Shown: positions 35,003 to 45,056, counted from the first letter of the stretch. The stretch is 64,000 bases of DNA from Thioploca ingrica (GCA_000828835.1 AP014633.1:4712001-4776000); one strand, 5' to 3'. A program made the numbers and translations. The notes: generated by a model from the letters alone, not told the origin.

Positions 35003-37138
35003 CTATTTAAGAAATTCGTCAACTGGTGCCCATATTCCTTCTTTAATCAAGGTATCACGATCACTGATGGGTGTCCAACCGAGTTCGCGTTGAGCTTTGG
35101 ATGAATTAAAAGTGGAAGCAAAGCTTCGTCCTTTAATTTCCGCGTAGCTTGGAAAAGCCGCACCGGGATCCCGCCCCACTTTTTTAATTGACCATTTAGC
35201 CAGCGATTCAAGATAATAGCGCCAGTTGGACGCGGGTATTCGTGTCAACTGGATGCCAGCGTGCTGTTCAAATTCGTCGAGATAGTCATTGGCTGTCAGG
35301 CAAGGTAGACTGGTTAAATTGTAAGCTGCTCCTTCGATATTCGGTACGGCAATGGCTTTTACCATCGCCGCCGCGACATCATTCACCAGCACAATCGGAA
35401 GAGGGTTATTCCCTTTTCCCCACACGAGGCAAACTGAATTATAGGGCCAAGCGACTACGCCCCAATGGTAAGGGCTACCACCACGACCCAAGACAATAGC
35501 GGGACGGAAGATAATGACGGGTAATTTTCTATCACGATGCAGATCCAGTAATATCTGTTCATTTTCCACTTTAGAACGAGCATAAGGACTGATGCTGATC
35601 ACGTTGGGATCGGCTGGAGTGGCTTCGGTAATCACTAAGGAAGGGTCACCGGCATTATAAATCGCAATTGAGGAAGTGTAATATAAGCGCTTGACGCCGT
35701 GTTTTAGACATAATTCTGCTACCTTGCGAGTCGGTTCAACATCGGTTTTTAGATATTCTGGCCAAGTATTGCCAACACCACGCCCTAAGTGGTAAACCTG
35801 TTCAATGCCATTTAAGGCGGCAGCAACTGAATCGGGGTCAGTAAAATCGCCTTTAGTGATTTCGAGTTTAAGCTGAGCCAGTTCTGGTGGGCAGCTTTGC
35901 GGATCCCGAGCTAGAACTCGCACGCTGTAGCCACTTTCACACAGGTGCCGAACTAAAACTTTGCCAATAAATCCAGTTCCACCAATCACTAATACCGTTG
36001 GTTTTTGAGCCGGTGCGGCGGGCATGAACGATTCTGCTGGTTTTTGTGGAGCAGGTAAATTGGCTTCACGAGCAACCCATTCGGCTAGATTAACGGCTGC
36101 TTGACCTAACTCTGGGCTAATGCGTTCATCGAGTGTGCCGCTATGGCGCCCTTCGTAAAAACTGGCTACGGTTCGGGCAATACTTTGTGCATAAGGACCG
36201 CCCGCCGATTTCAGCAACTTCATTTTGTATAACACAAATTTAGCCAGAGTTCCGTTAGCTTGTAAAAAAGCGTTTTTGGCTGGACCAACCACATTGGCGT
36301 AATGATCGACATCAAACGGTTTTGGGGTATGTTCTTGACAAGTATAGGTATTATGTTCGATATCAACATGGGCGACGGCATTGGTTCCCCGCACATGAAT
36401 GTACTGTTCGGGATAGCCATCAATAAAGGCAAAGCGAATGCGGATACTGGTATTGCCTTTCCAACCGCGGATTTCCCAGCGACGATAGAATTCTAATCCA
36501 CGGGGTAATTCAACTTTATCACGAACTTCAACGGCAATTGAATCGGGTAACCCCCCTAACAAGTGAACGAGATGAGCAAAAGAATGCGGAGCGACTTCAA
36601 ATAAAATATTGGTGGGGGTTTGCAACATCCAGGAGCCAAAAGGTCCACCTCGCAGTTGACCCAATTCTTTATTCCAAATAATATCAACCTGATCAATTTG
36701 CCCTAACCGACCACTCCGCCAATCCGCCACTAATTTTTCGTACACCGGGAGATATAAGAAATTATGCGTTACTCCAATGAGTTTGCCCTTCGCACGGGCT
36801 TGATCACGTAGTTGTTGGCAATCGGCTACCGTATGGCACAGTGGTTTTTCGCTCATCACATCAAGACCAGCGGCGATAATTTGACTGCTTGCTTGAAAAT
36901 GAACGTGAGGTGGGGTTAATACTTGAACGACATCCAGTGGTTCATGTGCCAGCATATCACCTAAGTCGGCATAAACTCTGGGAATTCCTTTTAAATCAGC
37001 AAAGTGTTCTGCTCGCCGCCGATTTAAGTCACAGACCGCCTTGATTTCAACGTTAGGTAATAACCGTAGGGCGGAAAAATGATAATCAACAATATAGCCG
37101 GCGCCAAGGAGTGCGACGGTGATTTTATTATTAGCCAT
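35003..37138 (-). CDS. Gfo/Idh/MocA oxidoreductase fused to NAD-dependent epimerase/dehydratase
   Basis: A 711-residue fusion. Residues about 1-370 form a Gfo/Idh/MocA sugar oxidoreductase (ALLGAGYIVDYHFSAL, then EKPLCHT). Residues about 378-711 form an extended SDR epimerase/dehydratase (VIGGTGFIGKVLVRHL; YYTSSIAIY; SPYARSKVENE with the YxxxK pair). A Pro/Ala-rich linker (about 360-378) joins them. The two normally separate steps would act on one nucleotide-sugar or cyclitol substrate. It is the last gene of a minus-strand series behind a glycosyltransferase, so surface glycan or glycolipid synthesis is likely. Base composition is higher in G+C than most of the window. Confidence 0.88.
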   Translation of the reverse strand: MANNKITVALLGAGYIVDYHFSALRLLPNVEIKAVCDLNRRRAEHFADLKGIPRVYADLGDMLAHEPLDVVQVLTPPHVHFQASSQIIAAGLDVMSEKPLCHTVADCQQLRDQARAKGKLIGVTHNFLYLPVYEKLVADWRSGRLGQIDQVDIIWNKELGQLRGGPFGSWMLQTPTNILFEVAPHSFAHLVHLLGGLPDSIAVEVRDKVELPRGLEFYRRWEIRGWKGNTSIRIRFAFIDGYPEQYIHVRGTNAVAHVDIEHNTYTCQEHTPKPFDVDHYANVVGPAKNAFLQANGTLAKFVLYKMKLLKSAGGPYAQSIARTVASFYEGRHSGTLDERISPELGQAAVNLAEWVAREANLPAPQKPAESFMPAAPAQKPTVLVIGGTGFIGKVLVRHLCESGYSVRVLARDPQSCPPELAQLKLEITKGDFTDPDSVAAALNGIEQVYHLGRGVGNTWPEYLKTDVEPTRKVAELCLKHGVKRLYYTSSIAIYNAGDPSLVITEATPADPNVISISPYARSKVENEQILLDLHRDRKLPVIIFRPAIVLGRGGSPYHWGVVAWPYNSVCLVWGKGNNPLPIVLVNDVAAAMVKAIAVPNIEGAAYNLTSLPCLTANDYLDEFEQHAGIQLTRIPASNWRYYLESLAKWSIKKVGRDPGAAFPSYAEIKGRSFASTFNSSKAQRELGWTPISDRDTLIKEGIWAPVDEFLK

Positions 37139-37192
37139 AGTCTGAGTTCCTGAGTGGATTGAATTGCCTGAATAATGGACAGTAGAGTTCTG

Positions 37193-38203
37193 TTATTTAT
37201 ACTCTATAATTTCAGGTCGTTTATGACGCAGGCGATCCCAATGAAATTTCATCGCCCCGAGGACACCAGGAAATGCGCCCATGGTGCAAGATAATCCCCA
37301 AGCGAATCGGTTCATGGGCGAAAAACCATACTGTTTGGTTTTATAAAATAAGCGAATGGGGGTAATGAGATAACGCAAAAAAGCTAGGAGCGATAATCCA
37401 TAAGTCACCGGCGCTAAAACCAAAGCACCTATCGGGACAATTGCTCCCCATAGCCAAGTACGTTGTCTTTCTTTAACAAATTTGCGTTCTGGCGGGGCAC
37501 CGTGTAAAGATGAAACTTGCGCATAGGCATAACCAGTTCGTTTAGAGCGTTGCCACCATTGCCACACGCTGTGCATATCGGCGTCGTGAATAATGCTCTG
37601 TTGGTCAATCCGCCAAATGATGCCGCCGGCTTGTCGTACCCGCACACTTAATTCGTCATCTTCAGCGGCAATCACATTCTCGTTGTAGCCACCGACTGCG
37701 ACAAACATATCGGCACGAATGACAACACTGCCTTCAAAACTGACGACTTGACCGGTTTCCCCGACCATTCGTCCTTCTACATCACTGATTCGGTTATAAA
37801 TACTCTGTTCAGGAAAACGTTCTCTTCTCCAGCCACACACTGCTACCACCGGATTAGGATTATGATTAAACTCTGCCATAGCGGCGGTTAGCCAACCCGC
37901 TACTAACTCTGAATCCCCATCAATGAATTGCACATATTCAACGGTCGGATCTTTGGCCTGTAACCGTTTGAAACCCGCATTGCGCGCCCGAGAAGCGGTA
38001 AAGGGAATAGACATATCCAGTTCAACCACTTCAACTCCCAGTTCACGAGCCGCTGGGCAACTTTGATCAGTAGAACCCGAATCTACATAAACCACAATCC
38101 CTTCTGGAGGTAATTGGGCTAATATTGATTGTAGACAGCGAATGAGTCGTTCGCCTTCATTTCTGCCAATGGTGACCACACCGATTTTACTCATTTTAAT
38201 CAT
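37193..38203 (-). CDS. Family 2 glycosyltransferase with C-terminal membrane segments
   Basis: This 336-residue protein has the GT-A start GVVTIGRNEGERLIRCL, VYVDSGSTDQS, the acidic motif QFIDGDSEL and AAEDDELSVR. Two hydrophobic segments (about 245-280) place the C-terminal part in the membrane. It starts three bases after the OsmC gene stop and 54 bases before the oxidoreductase-epimerase fusion, so they are probably co-transcribed. Substrate unknown. Confidence 0.88.
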   Translation of the reverse strand: MIKMSKIGVVTIGRNEGERLIRCLQSILAQLPPEGIVVYVDSGSTDQSCPAARELGVEVVELDMSIPFTASRARNAGFKRLQAKDPTVEYVQFIDGDSELVAGWLTAAMAEFNHNPNPVVAVCGWRRERFPEQSIYNRISDVEGRMVGETGQVVSFEGSVVIRADMFVAVGGYNENVIAAEDDELSVRVRQAGGIIWRIDQQSIIHDADMHSVWQWWQRSKRTGYAYAQVSSLHGAPPERKFVKERQRTWLWGAIVPIGALVLAPVTYGLSLLAFLRYLITPIRLFYKTKQYGFSPMNRFAWGLSCTMGAFPGVLGAMKFHWDRLRHKRPEIIEYK

Positions 38204-38206
38204 TGC

Positions 38207-38623
38207 TCATTTTAAATTAGTCTGCCCTTCGACCACTTTCGTCGTTACTTCAATATGCGGCGGGGTTATTAATGCTTTTTTGACACTGCATTCATTCACG
38301 GCTCGAATTAAAGCCGGGGCATATTTCTCTGGGAAAGTCGGTGGAACGGTGATTTCAATTTGAATATTTTCGACTAACTTTTGGATCGGATTCCAATCAT
38401 TTGACATCCGGACTTGAATTCCAGCGGTTGGAATATCTCGGGATTGACAAAAACGGAGCACAAAAAAGCCGGCACAAGTTGCTATACTACTTAAAAAATA
38501 AGAAAATGGATCGGGAAAAGTTGCTTCGCCACCGACTTGTTTAGCTTGGTCGGTATTGACAGTGAAGTTGTTAAAATGGGCATTGATTTTCATACCACTG
38601 CCAAATGTAACGGTGATGTCCAT
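38207..38623 (-). CDS. OsmC-like family protein
   Basis: This 138-residue OsmC fold has PFSYFLSSIATCAGFFVLRF (C50) and NECSVKKALITPP (C112), the two cysteines of OsmC/Ohr chemistry, plus an extra C59. It is a separate lineage from the YhfA-type protein at 7528-7965. It sits between the DUF4139 gene and the glycosyltransferase with gaps of 9 and 3 bases. Confidence 0.82.
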   Translation of the reverse strand: MDITVTFGSGMKINAHFNNFTVNTDQAKQVGGEATFPDPFSYFLSSIATCAGFFVLRFCQSRDIPTAGIQVRMSNDWNPIQKLVENIQIEITVPPTFPEKYAPALIRAVNECSVKKALITPPHIEVTTKVVEGQTNLK

Positions 38624-38632
38624 AGGTTGTTC

Positions 38633-40609
38633 CTAAAATTTTGCTTTGTAATCAATGCCTTTTATTTGTAAATTGAGGTTGTTTTCCGCTAAGCCCTTTT
38701 GGGTGATTAAGGTTTCAATATCGGCTTGATATTGCGCTAAGTTATCTTCCTCTTGGTTCAGTTGACTAATATAACGTTCGCGTAAACTGCGTTCATCTTC
38801 GGTATTGCCTAATGCTTGCAGATTATGGCGTAACCGCTCTTGATTTTTAAAAACGGCTTGGATATGACTTTCTTTGACTTTAATTTCTTGCCGAATTTGA
38901 GTGATTTGTTCAGTTAATTGAACAATTCCTTCCAAAGCGCGAAGCGTCTTTTTATCAATATATTTTTTTTCTAACCAGAGTTGTAAATTTTCCCGCGAGG
39001 TGTTAGCTAGTGCGTAGGTTGTTTGATGTTCAATACATTCCGTGACCGTAAATAATTTAGTCTTATTACTGGGAACATCGAAGCGAAAGCGATAGAAATG
39101 TTCAGTGCGTTCGACTGGTTCTGGCGTATCAATCAATTCCCATTGTTGATTGAAACGGTGTTCTAAATAGAAATCTAAGGGACGTTCAGTGTTATTATTA
39201 ATCAGGTAAGTTTTATATTCCAATTCGTAGTGATAGAGATATAGAATACCGTGCATAATGCGCACTTGGTGGACATTTTGTTTATCACTTTGCGGATCGA
39301 TGCTCACCAAACAGCCTAACTCGACTGAAAAAGGAATTAATTGTTCTTCATTGGGCTTGAGAAGATTGAGCATCGCTTCACCAACATAAATACCGTTGTC
39401 AAAAACCGTCATCGGTCCACTTTCTAACGTTAAACTGGTGGTATTTTTAAACAGAATTGCTGACAGTGGATTGTTTGCTCGTACTTCAGCGTTATAAATA
39501 ACAACTCGTTTGCTATTAAAAGGGGCTTGGAGGATAGGAACTAAAGCGGATTGTTGTCGAAGCACCGTTACCGGATTTTCTATTTCGTAGTGAAACAGAT
39601 CGCTTACCTCTACAGTACGAGTTTGAATAGGAATGGAACGTTCTGCTGCACTGAGTTTGGAGCTAGCTAGGTTACTAATGGATATCAATGAGTCGTTCGT
39701 GATACTTCCTATTATTTCCTCTTCTTCAAGAGGCAAATCAAAAGCCTCCAAAAGCAAACCCTCCTTCGCTGTGAAATCATAAACTGCTTTTTCTAGTTTA
39801 GGTGGAGCATAAGCCAACTCATTTTTGACTTTCACTACCGGACGTGGTTGATAACGAGGCGAGTACAAGTCGTGGCTGAAGGAAACCGGTAATCCCGCGA
39901 CTAAAGATAAAGCGACATTTTCCCAGTCTTCATCTTGGGTATTATCAACCAGTGCCCAACCTTGAATCAAAGACGATTTATCATTCAACAATAATCGATA
40001 AGACGTTTTCCATAGCGGCGCCGCGACGATATAGCTGAGGTTGATAGTTCGTTCCCCTTCGCCTTTGGAAAAGACTGTCAGTTTTTTCAGGTCTTTTTTC
40101 TTAGTCGTCATTAAGACATTGAGTAAATGTTGTAAATCTTTTTTTAGATCTTCATCAAGTAGTTTAATTTGCTTGGCTTCTAACAGATCAAATGATTGTA
40201 AAGTAGCCCCTTCAACTAACAGAGAAATATAAATCTGCTCAACCACAGTTTCTTGCGTCTGACGTTGGATCGTTTCAATCCCGATCACAATCCCTTGAAC
40301 GGTTTTCTGTCCAATATCAACCGCAATTTGTGCACCTTGAATTTGCGAGAGTAGCTCAGTCAGGGTATTCTTGTTGGGTAAGCGAATAGCGAGATCTTTT
40401 AACTGCTCTTCCAGAGATAAGGTTGATTCATAGCTAATACTGGCAATTAATCCACCCGTTAAATCCAGTACCGTTAAAGATTTGAGGACATCATTCATTT
40501 CCGTTGTGCGAAAATAGAGGTCAATAGCGGCATCACCGTGAACGACTCCTTCGCGCTCAAAGTAACCCACGCCATGTTTAAAAAGAATCACTTTTTTGAT
40601 AGGTAACAT
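38633..40609 (-). CDS. DUF4139 domain protein
   Basis: This 658-residue protein starts MLPIKKVILFKHGVGYFERE and contains LYFRTTEMNDVLKSLTVLDL. The middle and C-terminal part (about 190-540) is beta-rich with SYIVAAPLWKTSYRLLL, typical of DUF4139/DUF4140-type proteins. A coiled coil lies at about 560-645. No signal peptide is seen, unlike many relatives. Biochemical role unknown. It starts 18 bases after the lipoprotein stop. Confidence 0.75.
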   Translation of the reverse strand: MLPIKKVILFKHGVGYFEREGVVHGDAAIDLYFRTTEMNDVLKSLTVLDLTGGLIASISYESTLSLEEQLKDLAIRLPNKNTLTELLSQIQGAQIAVDIGQKTVQGIVIGIETIQRQTQETVVEQIYISLLVEGATLQSFDLLEAKQIKLLDEDLKKDLQHLLNVLMTTKKKDLKKLTVFSKGEGERTINLSYIVAAPLWKTSYRLLLNDKSSLIQGWALVDNTQDEDWENVALSLVAGLPVSFSHDLYSPRYQPRPVVKVKNELAYAPPKLEKAVYDFTAKEGLLLEAFDLPLEEEEIIGSITNDSLISISNLASSKLSAAERSIPIQTRTVEVSDLFHYEIENPVTVLRQQSALVPILQAPFNSKRVVIYNAEVRANNPLSAILFKNTTSLTLESGPMTVFDNGIYVGEAMLNLLKPNEEQLIPFSVELGCLVSIDPQSDKQNVHQVRIMHGILYLYHYELEYKTYLINNNTERPLDFYLEHRFNQQWELIDTPEPVERTEHFYRFRFDVPSNKTKLFTVTECIEHQTTYALANTSRENLQLWLEKKYIDKKTLRALEGIVQLTEQITQIRQEIKVKESHIQAVFKNQERLRHNLQALGNTEDERSLRERYISQLNQEEDNLAQYQADIETLITQKGLAENNLNLQIKGIDYKAKF

Positions 40610-40627
40610 GATGAAAAAACTCCATGA

Positions 40628-41536
40628 TTATTGACAACCAAAAGCTTTATCGCGCCCGACTTCTTCAGTCACCAAAGTATCACCATCTAAATAAACTTTT
40701 TGTCCCTCTAATGATATGTCACTACTGGTTGTCACCGGTGACCCACATTTCGGCGGTAAAACCGGTAAGGGCGGTGCTGAAGGAGTCACTTTCCAAGCTT
40801 TATCATTATTATAGTTGGCTAAAATAATATAACCCTCTCGGTGCCAAGTTGCTCTCATCGCTTCATCAATGGTCATTGTTTGGTTATCAAAGATATTCAG
40901 ACTGTTAGCATGTAAAAATTCGACCGTCACTTTACCACATTCTGGACTATAAATATGCGCCAATTGTTGACCATCTGGAGAGGGAATAACCGTTTGCTCA
41001 ACTTGTAATGGTAAAGATTGCTCCGGACTGGGTGGTGATTGCTGACAAGCTTGATGTTCACTATCTGGGGTTTCTACAATGAGAATTTCATTGCCATTTA
41101 AAGTAATTTTATCAAAGCGCCGCGCGCCTTTTTCTAATAAAGATTCGACCACCAGATAGCCGGCTTGTTTCATATAGAAAAGTTGCTTCGGTTGGTAGTC
41201 ACGCCAATCAGTAAGAGCATGTCGATCTGAACCATCTTGATTTTGTGTCCAAATTTGGTGTTGAGGAGAACTGAGATCAGTATTGTCACCCTCTCGATTT
41301 TTTTGAATAGCGATAGCTAATTTTGAACCGTCATCAGCCCATACTACTATATTTTTTCCCTGGTGGTCTTGATGCGGCGCTTCGGGTTGGTGTTCAGGTG
41401 GTGAACTTTCAGTCTTTTGCTCGGTGTTGGAAGCGGTTTGGTTAGATTTTTCTGGTTTAACTGGTTTAGGTGGTTGATGGCTACAACTCGCCAAAATAAT
41501 GAATACCACAATTAATAAATACCGGTAAGTTTTCAT
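40628..41536 (-). CDS. Lipoprotein, beta-repeat type
   Basis: This 302-residue protein has a lipobox ILASC (Cys18). A Pro/Glu/His/Gln-rich linker (about 20-65) follows, then a beta-rich domain with WADDGSKLAI, QIWTQNQDGSDRHAL and SPDGQQLAHIYSP strands that look like TolB/WD40-type blades. It is expected in the periplasm, lipid-anchored. It is the likely first gene of the series running down to the oxidoreductase-epimerase fusion. No family is assigned. Confidence 0.7.
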   Translation of the reverse strand: MKTYRYLLIVVFIILASCSHQPPKPVKPEKSNQTASNTEQKTESSPPEHQPEAPHQDHQGKNIVVWADDGSKLAIAIQKNREGDNTDLSSPQHQIWTQNQDGSDRHALTDWRDYQPKQLFYMKQAGYLVVESLLEKGARRFDKITLNGNEILIVETPDSEHQACQQSPPSPEQSLPLQVEQTVIPSPDGQQLAHIYSPECGKVTVEFLHANSLNIFDNQTMTIDEAMRATWHREGYIILANYNNDKAWKVTPSAPPLPVLPPKCGSPVTTSSDISLEGQKVYLDGDTLVTEEVGRDKAFGCQ

Positions 41537-41589
41537 TTGAATTATTCAATAAATTAGCTAGGAAGTTTTTAAATGAACCAAGCGCTCAA

Positions 41590-42180
41590 TTAAGCTTCAT
41601 TGATTTTATCTTCTTGACCCGTCAATAAATTATTGATATTAGAACGATGTCGCCAAATTAACAAGCTACTCATCATAAAGCTAACCAGAATATATTCAGG
41701 TATTCCAGTAAACCAAAACATATAAGCTGGGGCAAACATAGCAGCGGCAATCGAGGCTAAAGAAACATAACGAAAGATAACCAGTATAACTAACCAAGTC
41801 GCTAAAGCCGCTAAACTGACTTGCCAGTTTAATACCATTAAGATTCCCAAAGCGGTTGCAACCCCTTTTCCACCTCGAAATTCAAAGAAAATGGGGTACA
41901 AGTGACCTAAGAATACCATGAAACTAGTACCAGCCAATACCAACGGTGAGGTAGTCAGCAGTTTAGCGATAAATACCGCACTTATTCCTTTGAATACGTC
42001 TATAACGAGGGTAATAACAGCCGCTTTTTTACCGCTGTGTCGTAATACATTAGTCGCACCTGGATTACCCGAACCTTGATAGCGTGGATCCGATAATCCC
42101 AGCCACCGACAAGCAAGTAACGCCCCGGAGATAGAACCCAGTAAATAAGCACAAATAGGGAGTAATAGATTAATTAACAT
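41590..42180 (-). CDS. plsY: Acyl-phosphate glycerol-3-phosphate acyltransferase
   Basis: This polytopic inner-membrane enzyme uses acyl-phosphate to make lysophosphatidic acid. It has 196 residues. Conserved loops are SGALLACRWLG, YQGSGNPGATNVLRHSGKK, FRGGKGVATALG and a C-terminal RHRSNINNLLTGQE. Full length. It is separated from the downstream lipoprotein gene by 53 bases. Confidence 0.96.
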   Translation of the reverse strand: MLINLLLPICAYLLGSISGALLACRWLGLSDPRYQGSGNPGATNVLRHSGKKAAVITLVIDVFKGISAVFIAKLLTTSPLVLAGTSFMVFLGHLYPIFFEFRGGKGVATALGILMVLNWQVSLAALATWLVILVIFRYVSLASIAAAMFAPAYMFWFTGIPEYILVSFMMSSLLIWRHRSNINNLLTGQEDKINEA

Positions 42181-42293
42181 ATAACCTCTTCAATTGTTAG
42201 TTAGCCATTATTATACTCAAATCTTGCACCTTACTAACCAGTGACATGATACTAATTCCCTTTTTCTAACTTAGAGAATTTTTCCCTTAGCCC

Positions 42294-42380
42294 CAATGCC
42301 ATTAAGTTAAGGATTCCCCCCCTTTGAAAAAGGGGGGTGAGGGGGGATTTTAAAGAGGGGAGTTATGGCTTAACTTAACC
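42294..42380. mobile_element. Family 1 element, right end degraded
   Basis: The left end is CAATGCCATTAAGTTAAGG, then a CCCCCCTTTG/CAAAAAGGGGGG-type stem and the GAGGGGGGATTTTA block also seen at 48661-48795 and 61371. The right end has decayed to CTTAACTTAACC. It lies between mrcA and plsY and its stem may stop transcription of mrcA. Confidence 0.6.
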
Positions 42381-42401
42381 TGAGTTAATAACGGATATCA
42401 G

Positions 42402-45056
42402 TTAAAATAATTGTTCCGGTACAACACTATTAGATCTTCTTGGTGGCGTGACGCGAGTAGAACTACTATTAGTTGAATCCGAACTGGAAGTGGCTGTACT
42501 TCTACGAATAATTTTTCTTTTACTCGCCCGCGATTTACTGCTACTTATCGTAGTACTCGATCGAGTTGATTTCTTTTTCTTAACTTGAGTCTCTTCCACC
42601 TCACCCGTAGTTGAATCGGGTTCTTCAATGGGCGTTTCTCTCACCAAATTACCCCGATCACGATCAAGTGGAAACGCTTGTTCATTCTGCCCACGCAAAT
42701 AGTCTTGCATAAAACTTATCCACATCGGTAAAGCCGTTCGACCGCCGGTTTCAGCCGCGCCTAATGAACGGGGTTGATCAAAACCAACCCAAACGGTAGT
42801 CACTAAATCTGGGGAATAACCCGAAAACCAAGCATCACGTAAGTCATTCGTGGTACCAGTTTTACCGGCAATGTCATTCCTTTTAAATACTTGGTATGCC
42901 CGCCGAGCAGTGCCCATACGGATAACATCTTTAAGCATAGAAGTCATAATCTGAGCATTGCGATAACTAATCACTTGAGGTGCATAACGTGGTGCTGGTG
43001 CACAATCAGATTGGGAAATGACTAAACCACTGATAGTTTCTTCATGAGAAGCTAAAATTTCCGCCGGACATTGATGACAAACTCTGAGTGGGTTAGCTGA
43101 GAAAATAATCTTGCCGGTAGCGTCCTCAATCCGCTCAATAAAATAAGGTTGGATTCGATAACCACCATTAGCGAAAGTGGTAAAGCCTCTGGCTAATTCT
43201 AAAGGAGTGACATTACTGGTTCCCAAAGCAATAGTCAAGTTTTTAGGAATATTTTCCCGTTGAAAACCAAAGCGAATAATATGATCAATAGCGGTACTAA
43301 CACCTATCTTTTGCAACACTTTAACGGCAGAAACATTATAGGAAGAAGCTAAGGCTTTCCTAAACGTCGTTGGACCATAATATCTACGCCCATAATTGAG
43401 AGGACGCCATTGCTTTCTACCCACTCGAAATGAGATAGGAGAATCGTTGACAATACTTGAATCCGAATAACCTTTGGCAATGGCGGCTGAATAAATAAAA
43501 GGCTTAAAAGTAGAACCAGGTTGTCTAGCCGCTTGAGTGACTCGATTAAATTTACTTTGCTTATAGTCAAAGCCACCCACTAAAGCTACAATAGCACCGC
43601 TATTAGGTTCAAGTGCCACTAATGCTCCTTCTACTGAGGGCTTTTGAGCTAAGCGCCAACGTTGAGGTAGAGAAGCCGGTTCAGTTTGCTTAGCCGAACC
43701 GGACTGTTGATTTTTATTGAGCGAAGTTGAATTTGATTGCGTTTTTTTAGCTGAATTAGGTGGAATTTCTGGCTTTTTTTCCGCATCGACCTGAAGCGGA
43801 CGCACCATAATAATATCGCCTGGTTTAACAATATCTCTAGCATTATTGGGATAGCGTCCACGTCGATTCTCGCTAATATAGCGACGTGCCCAAGACATAT
43901 CTGACCAATCGATTTCAAACTGCCCCACTACTCGGTTATAAGCCACTATACTTTTTCCTTTCGCTTGCAATACCAAACTCGGTATTAAATTACCTTGCTT
44001 TGGATAATTACCCAACACTGGGTGAGCAAATTCTTCTACCGGAGTGATATCATGAGGAATCGACACATGATCAGTGACTCCACGGTAACCATGACGTTCA
44101 TCGTAAAGGAACAGCGCATCACGTACTGCTGCTTGTGCGGCTGCTTGTAAATGACTATCAATAGTCGTATAAACTCTATATCCATTGGAGTAAGTCGCTT
44201 CTTCACCAAACCGAGCGAGTAAATCAGAACGCACCATTTCTGCTATATGAGCGGCTTCTATTTCCGTGGTGAGTTCATGAAGGTGGGCGGTATTCGGTGT
44301 TCTAAGGGCTTCCTCATATTGAGAAGGTTCGATATAGCCCAATTTTAACATCCTTTCTAAAACATAATTACGGCGAGCTAAAGCGGTTTTCGGGTTAGTT
44401 AAAGGATTGTTACTCGAAGGCGCTTTAGGTAAACCCGCTAACAAGGCTTGTTCTGCTAAGGTTAATTCACTCACTTCTTTACCATAATAAATTTGCGCGG
44501 CAGCCCCTACACCATAAGCACGATGACCAAAGAAAATTTTATTGAGATACAGTTCAATGATTTCTTCCTTGGTTAATTTTTCTTCAATTTGGAGTGCTAA
44601 TAATATTTCTTTTAATTTACGAGTATAGGTTTGTTTCGGCGATAAAAAAAAGTTGCGAGCCACTTGCATGGTAATGGTACTACCACCCTGGGTTTTCTCA
44701 CCAGTTTTTAGCAACATAACCGTGGCACGAAGTATCCCTTTTAAATCAACCCCAGGATGTTCATAAAATCGATCATCTTCAGCGGCAAGTACCGCTTGAA
44801 TCATGGATTTTGGAATTTTGTTGGCATTCATTGGAATTCGACGTTGTTCACCATATTCAGTAATAAATACCTCATCTTTCGTGTAAATACGTAGCGGTAC
44901 CTGGAGACGAATGTCTTTGAGGGTTTCTGGTGAAGGCAATTGAGGAATGAGATACCATTGGATAAAGGCACTAATCAAGGCGGCTATCAAAACCAATATT
45001 AATCCCGTCACCAAGGTAATATATATCGTCTTATAAAAAGATTCTCTAATACTCAT
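42402..45056 (-). CDS. mrcA: Penicillin-binding protein 1A
   Basis: This bifunctional peptidoglycan synthase has 884 residues. An N-terminal membrane anchor (about 10-35) leads to the GT51 glycosyltransferase domain with AAEDDRFYEHPG (catalytic E93) and GGSTITMQVARNFF. An OB-like insert follows, then the transpeptidase domain with STFK, SYN and KTGTT motifs. The C-terminal 90 residues are a Ser/Thr/Arg/Lys-rich tail (KKKKSTRSS, SSSKSRASKRK) that is unusual in length. The gene is divergent from pilM with a 162-base gap, an arrangement conserved in gammaproteobacteria. Confidence 0.95.
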   Translation of the reverse strand: MSIRESFYKTIYITLVTGLILVLIAALISAFIQWYLIPQLPSPETLKDIRLQVPLRIYTKDEVFITEYGEQRRIPMNANKIPKSMIQAVLAAEDDRFYEHPGVDLKGILRATVMLLKTGEKTQGGSTITMQVARNFFLSPKQTYTRKLKEILLALQIEEKLTKEEIIELYLNKIFFGHRAYGVGAAAQIYYGKEVSELTLAEQALLAGLPKAPSSNNPLTNPKTALARRNYVLERMLKLGYIEPSQYEEALRTPNTAHLHELTTEIEAAHIAEMVRSDLLARFGEEATYSNGYRVYTTIDSHLQAAAQAAVRDALFLYDERHGYRGVTDHVSIPHDITPVEEFAHPVLGNYPKQGNLIPSLVLQAKGKSIVAYNRVVGQFEIDWSDMSWARRYISENRRGRYPNNARDIVKPGDIIMVRPLQVDAEKKPEIPPNSAKKTQSNSTSLNKNQQSGSAKQTEPASLPQRWRLAQKPSVEGALVALEPNSGAIVALVGGFDYKQSKFNRVTQAARQPGSTFKPFIYSAAIAKGYSDSSIVNDSPISFRVGRKQWRPLNYGRRYYGPTTFRKALASSYNVSAVKVLQKIGVSTAIDHIIRFGFQRENIPKNLTIALGTSNVTPLELARGFTTFANGGYRIQPYFIERIEDATGKIIFSANPLRVCHQCPAEILASHEETISGLVISQSDCAPAPRYAPQVISYRNAQIMTSMLKDVIRMGTARRAYQVFKRNDIAGKTGTTNDLRDAWFSGYSPDLVTTVWVGFDQPRSLGAAETGGRTALPMWISFMQDYLRGQNEQAFPLDRDRGNLVRETPIEEPDSTTGEVEETQVKKKKSTRSSTTISSSKSRASKRKIIRRSTATSSSDSTNSSSTRVTPPRRSNSVVPEQLF

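Noticed and set aside
42310-42355. Classical terminator of mrcA
   Set aside because: The stem belongs to a mobile element and has no clean T-run on the minus strand; possible secondary use only.
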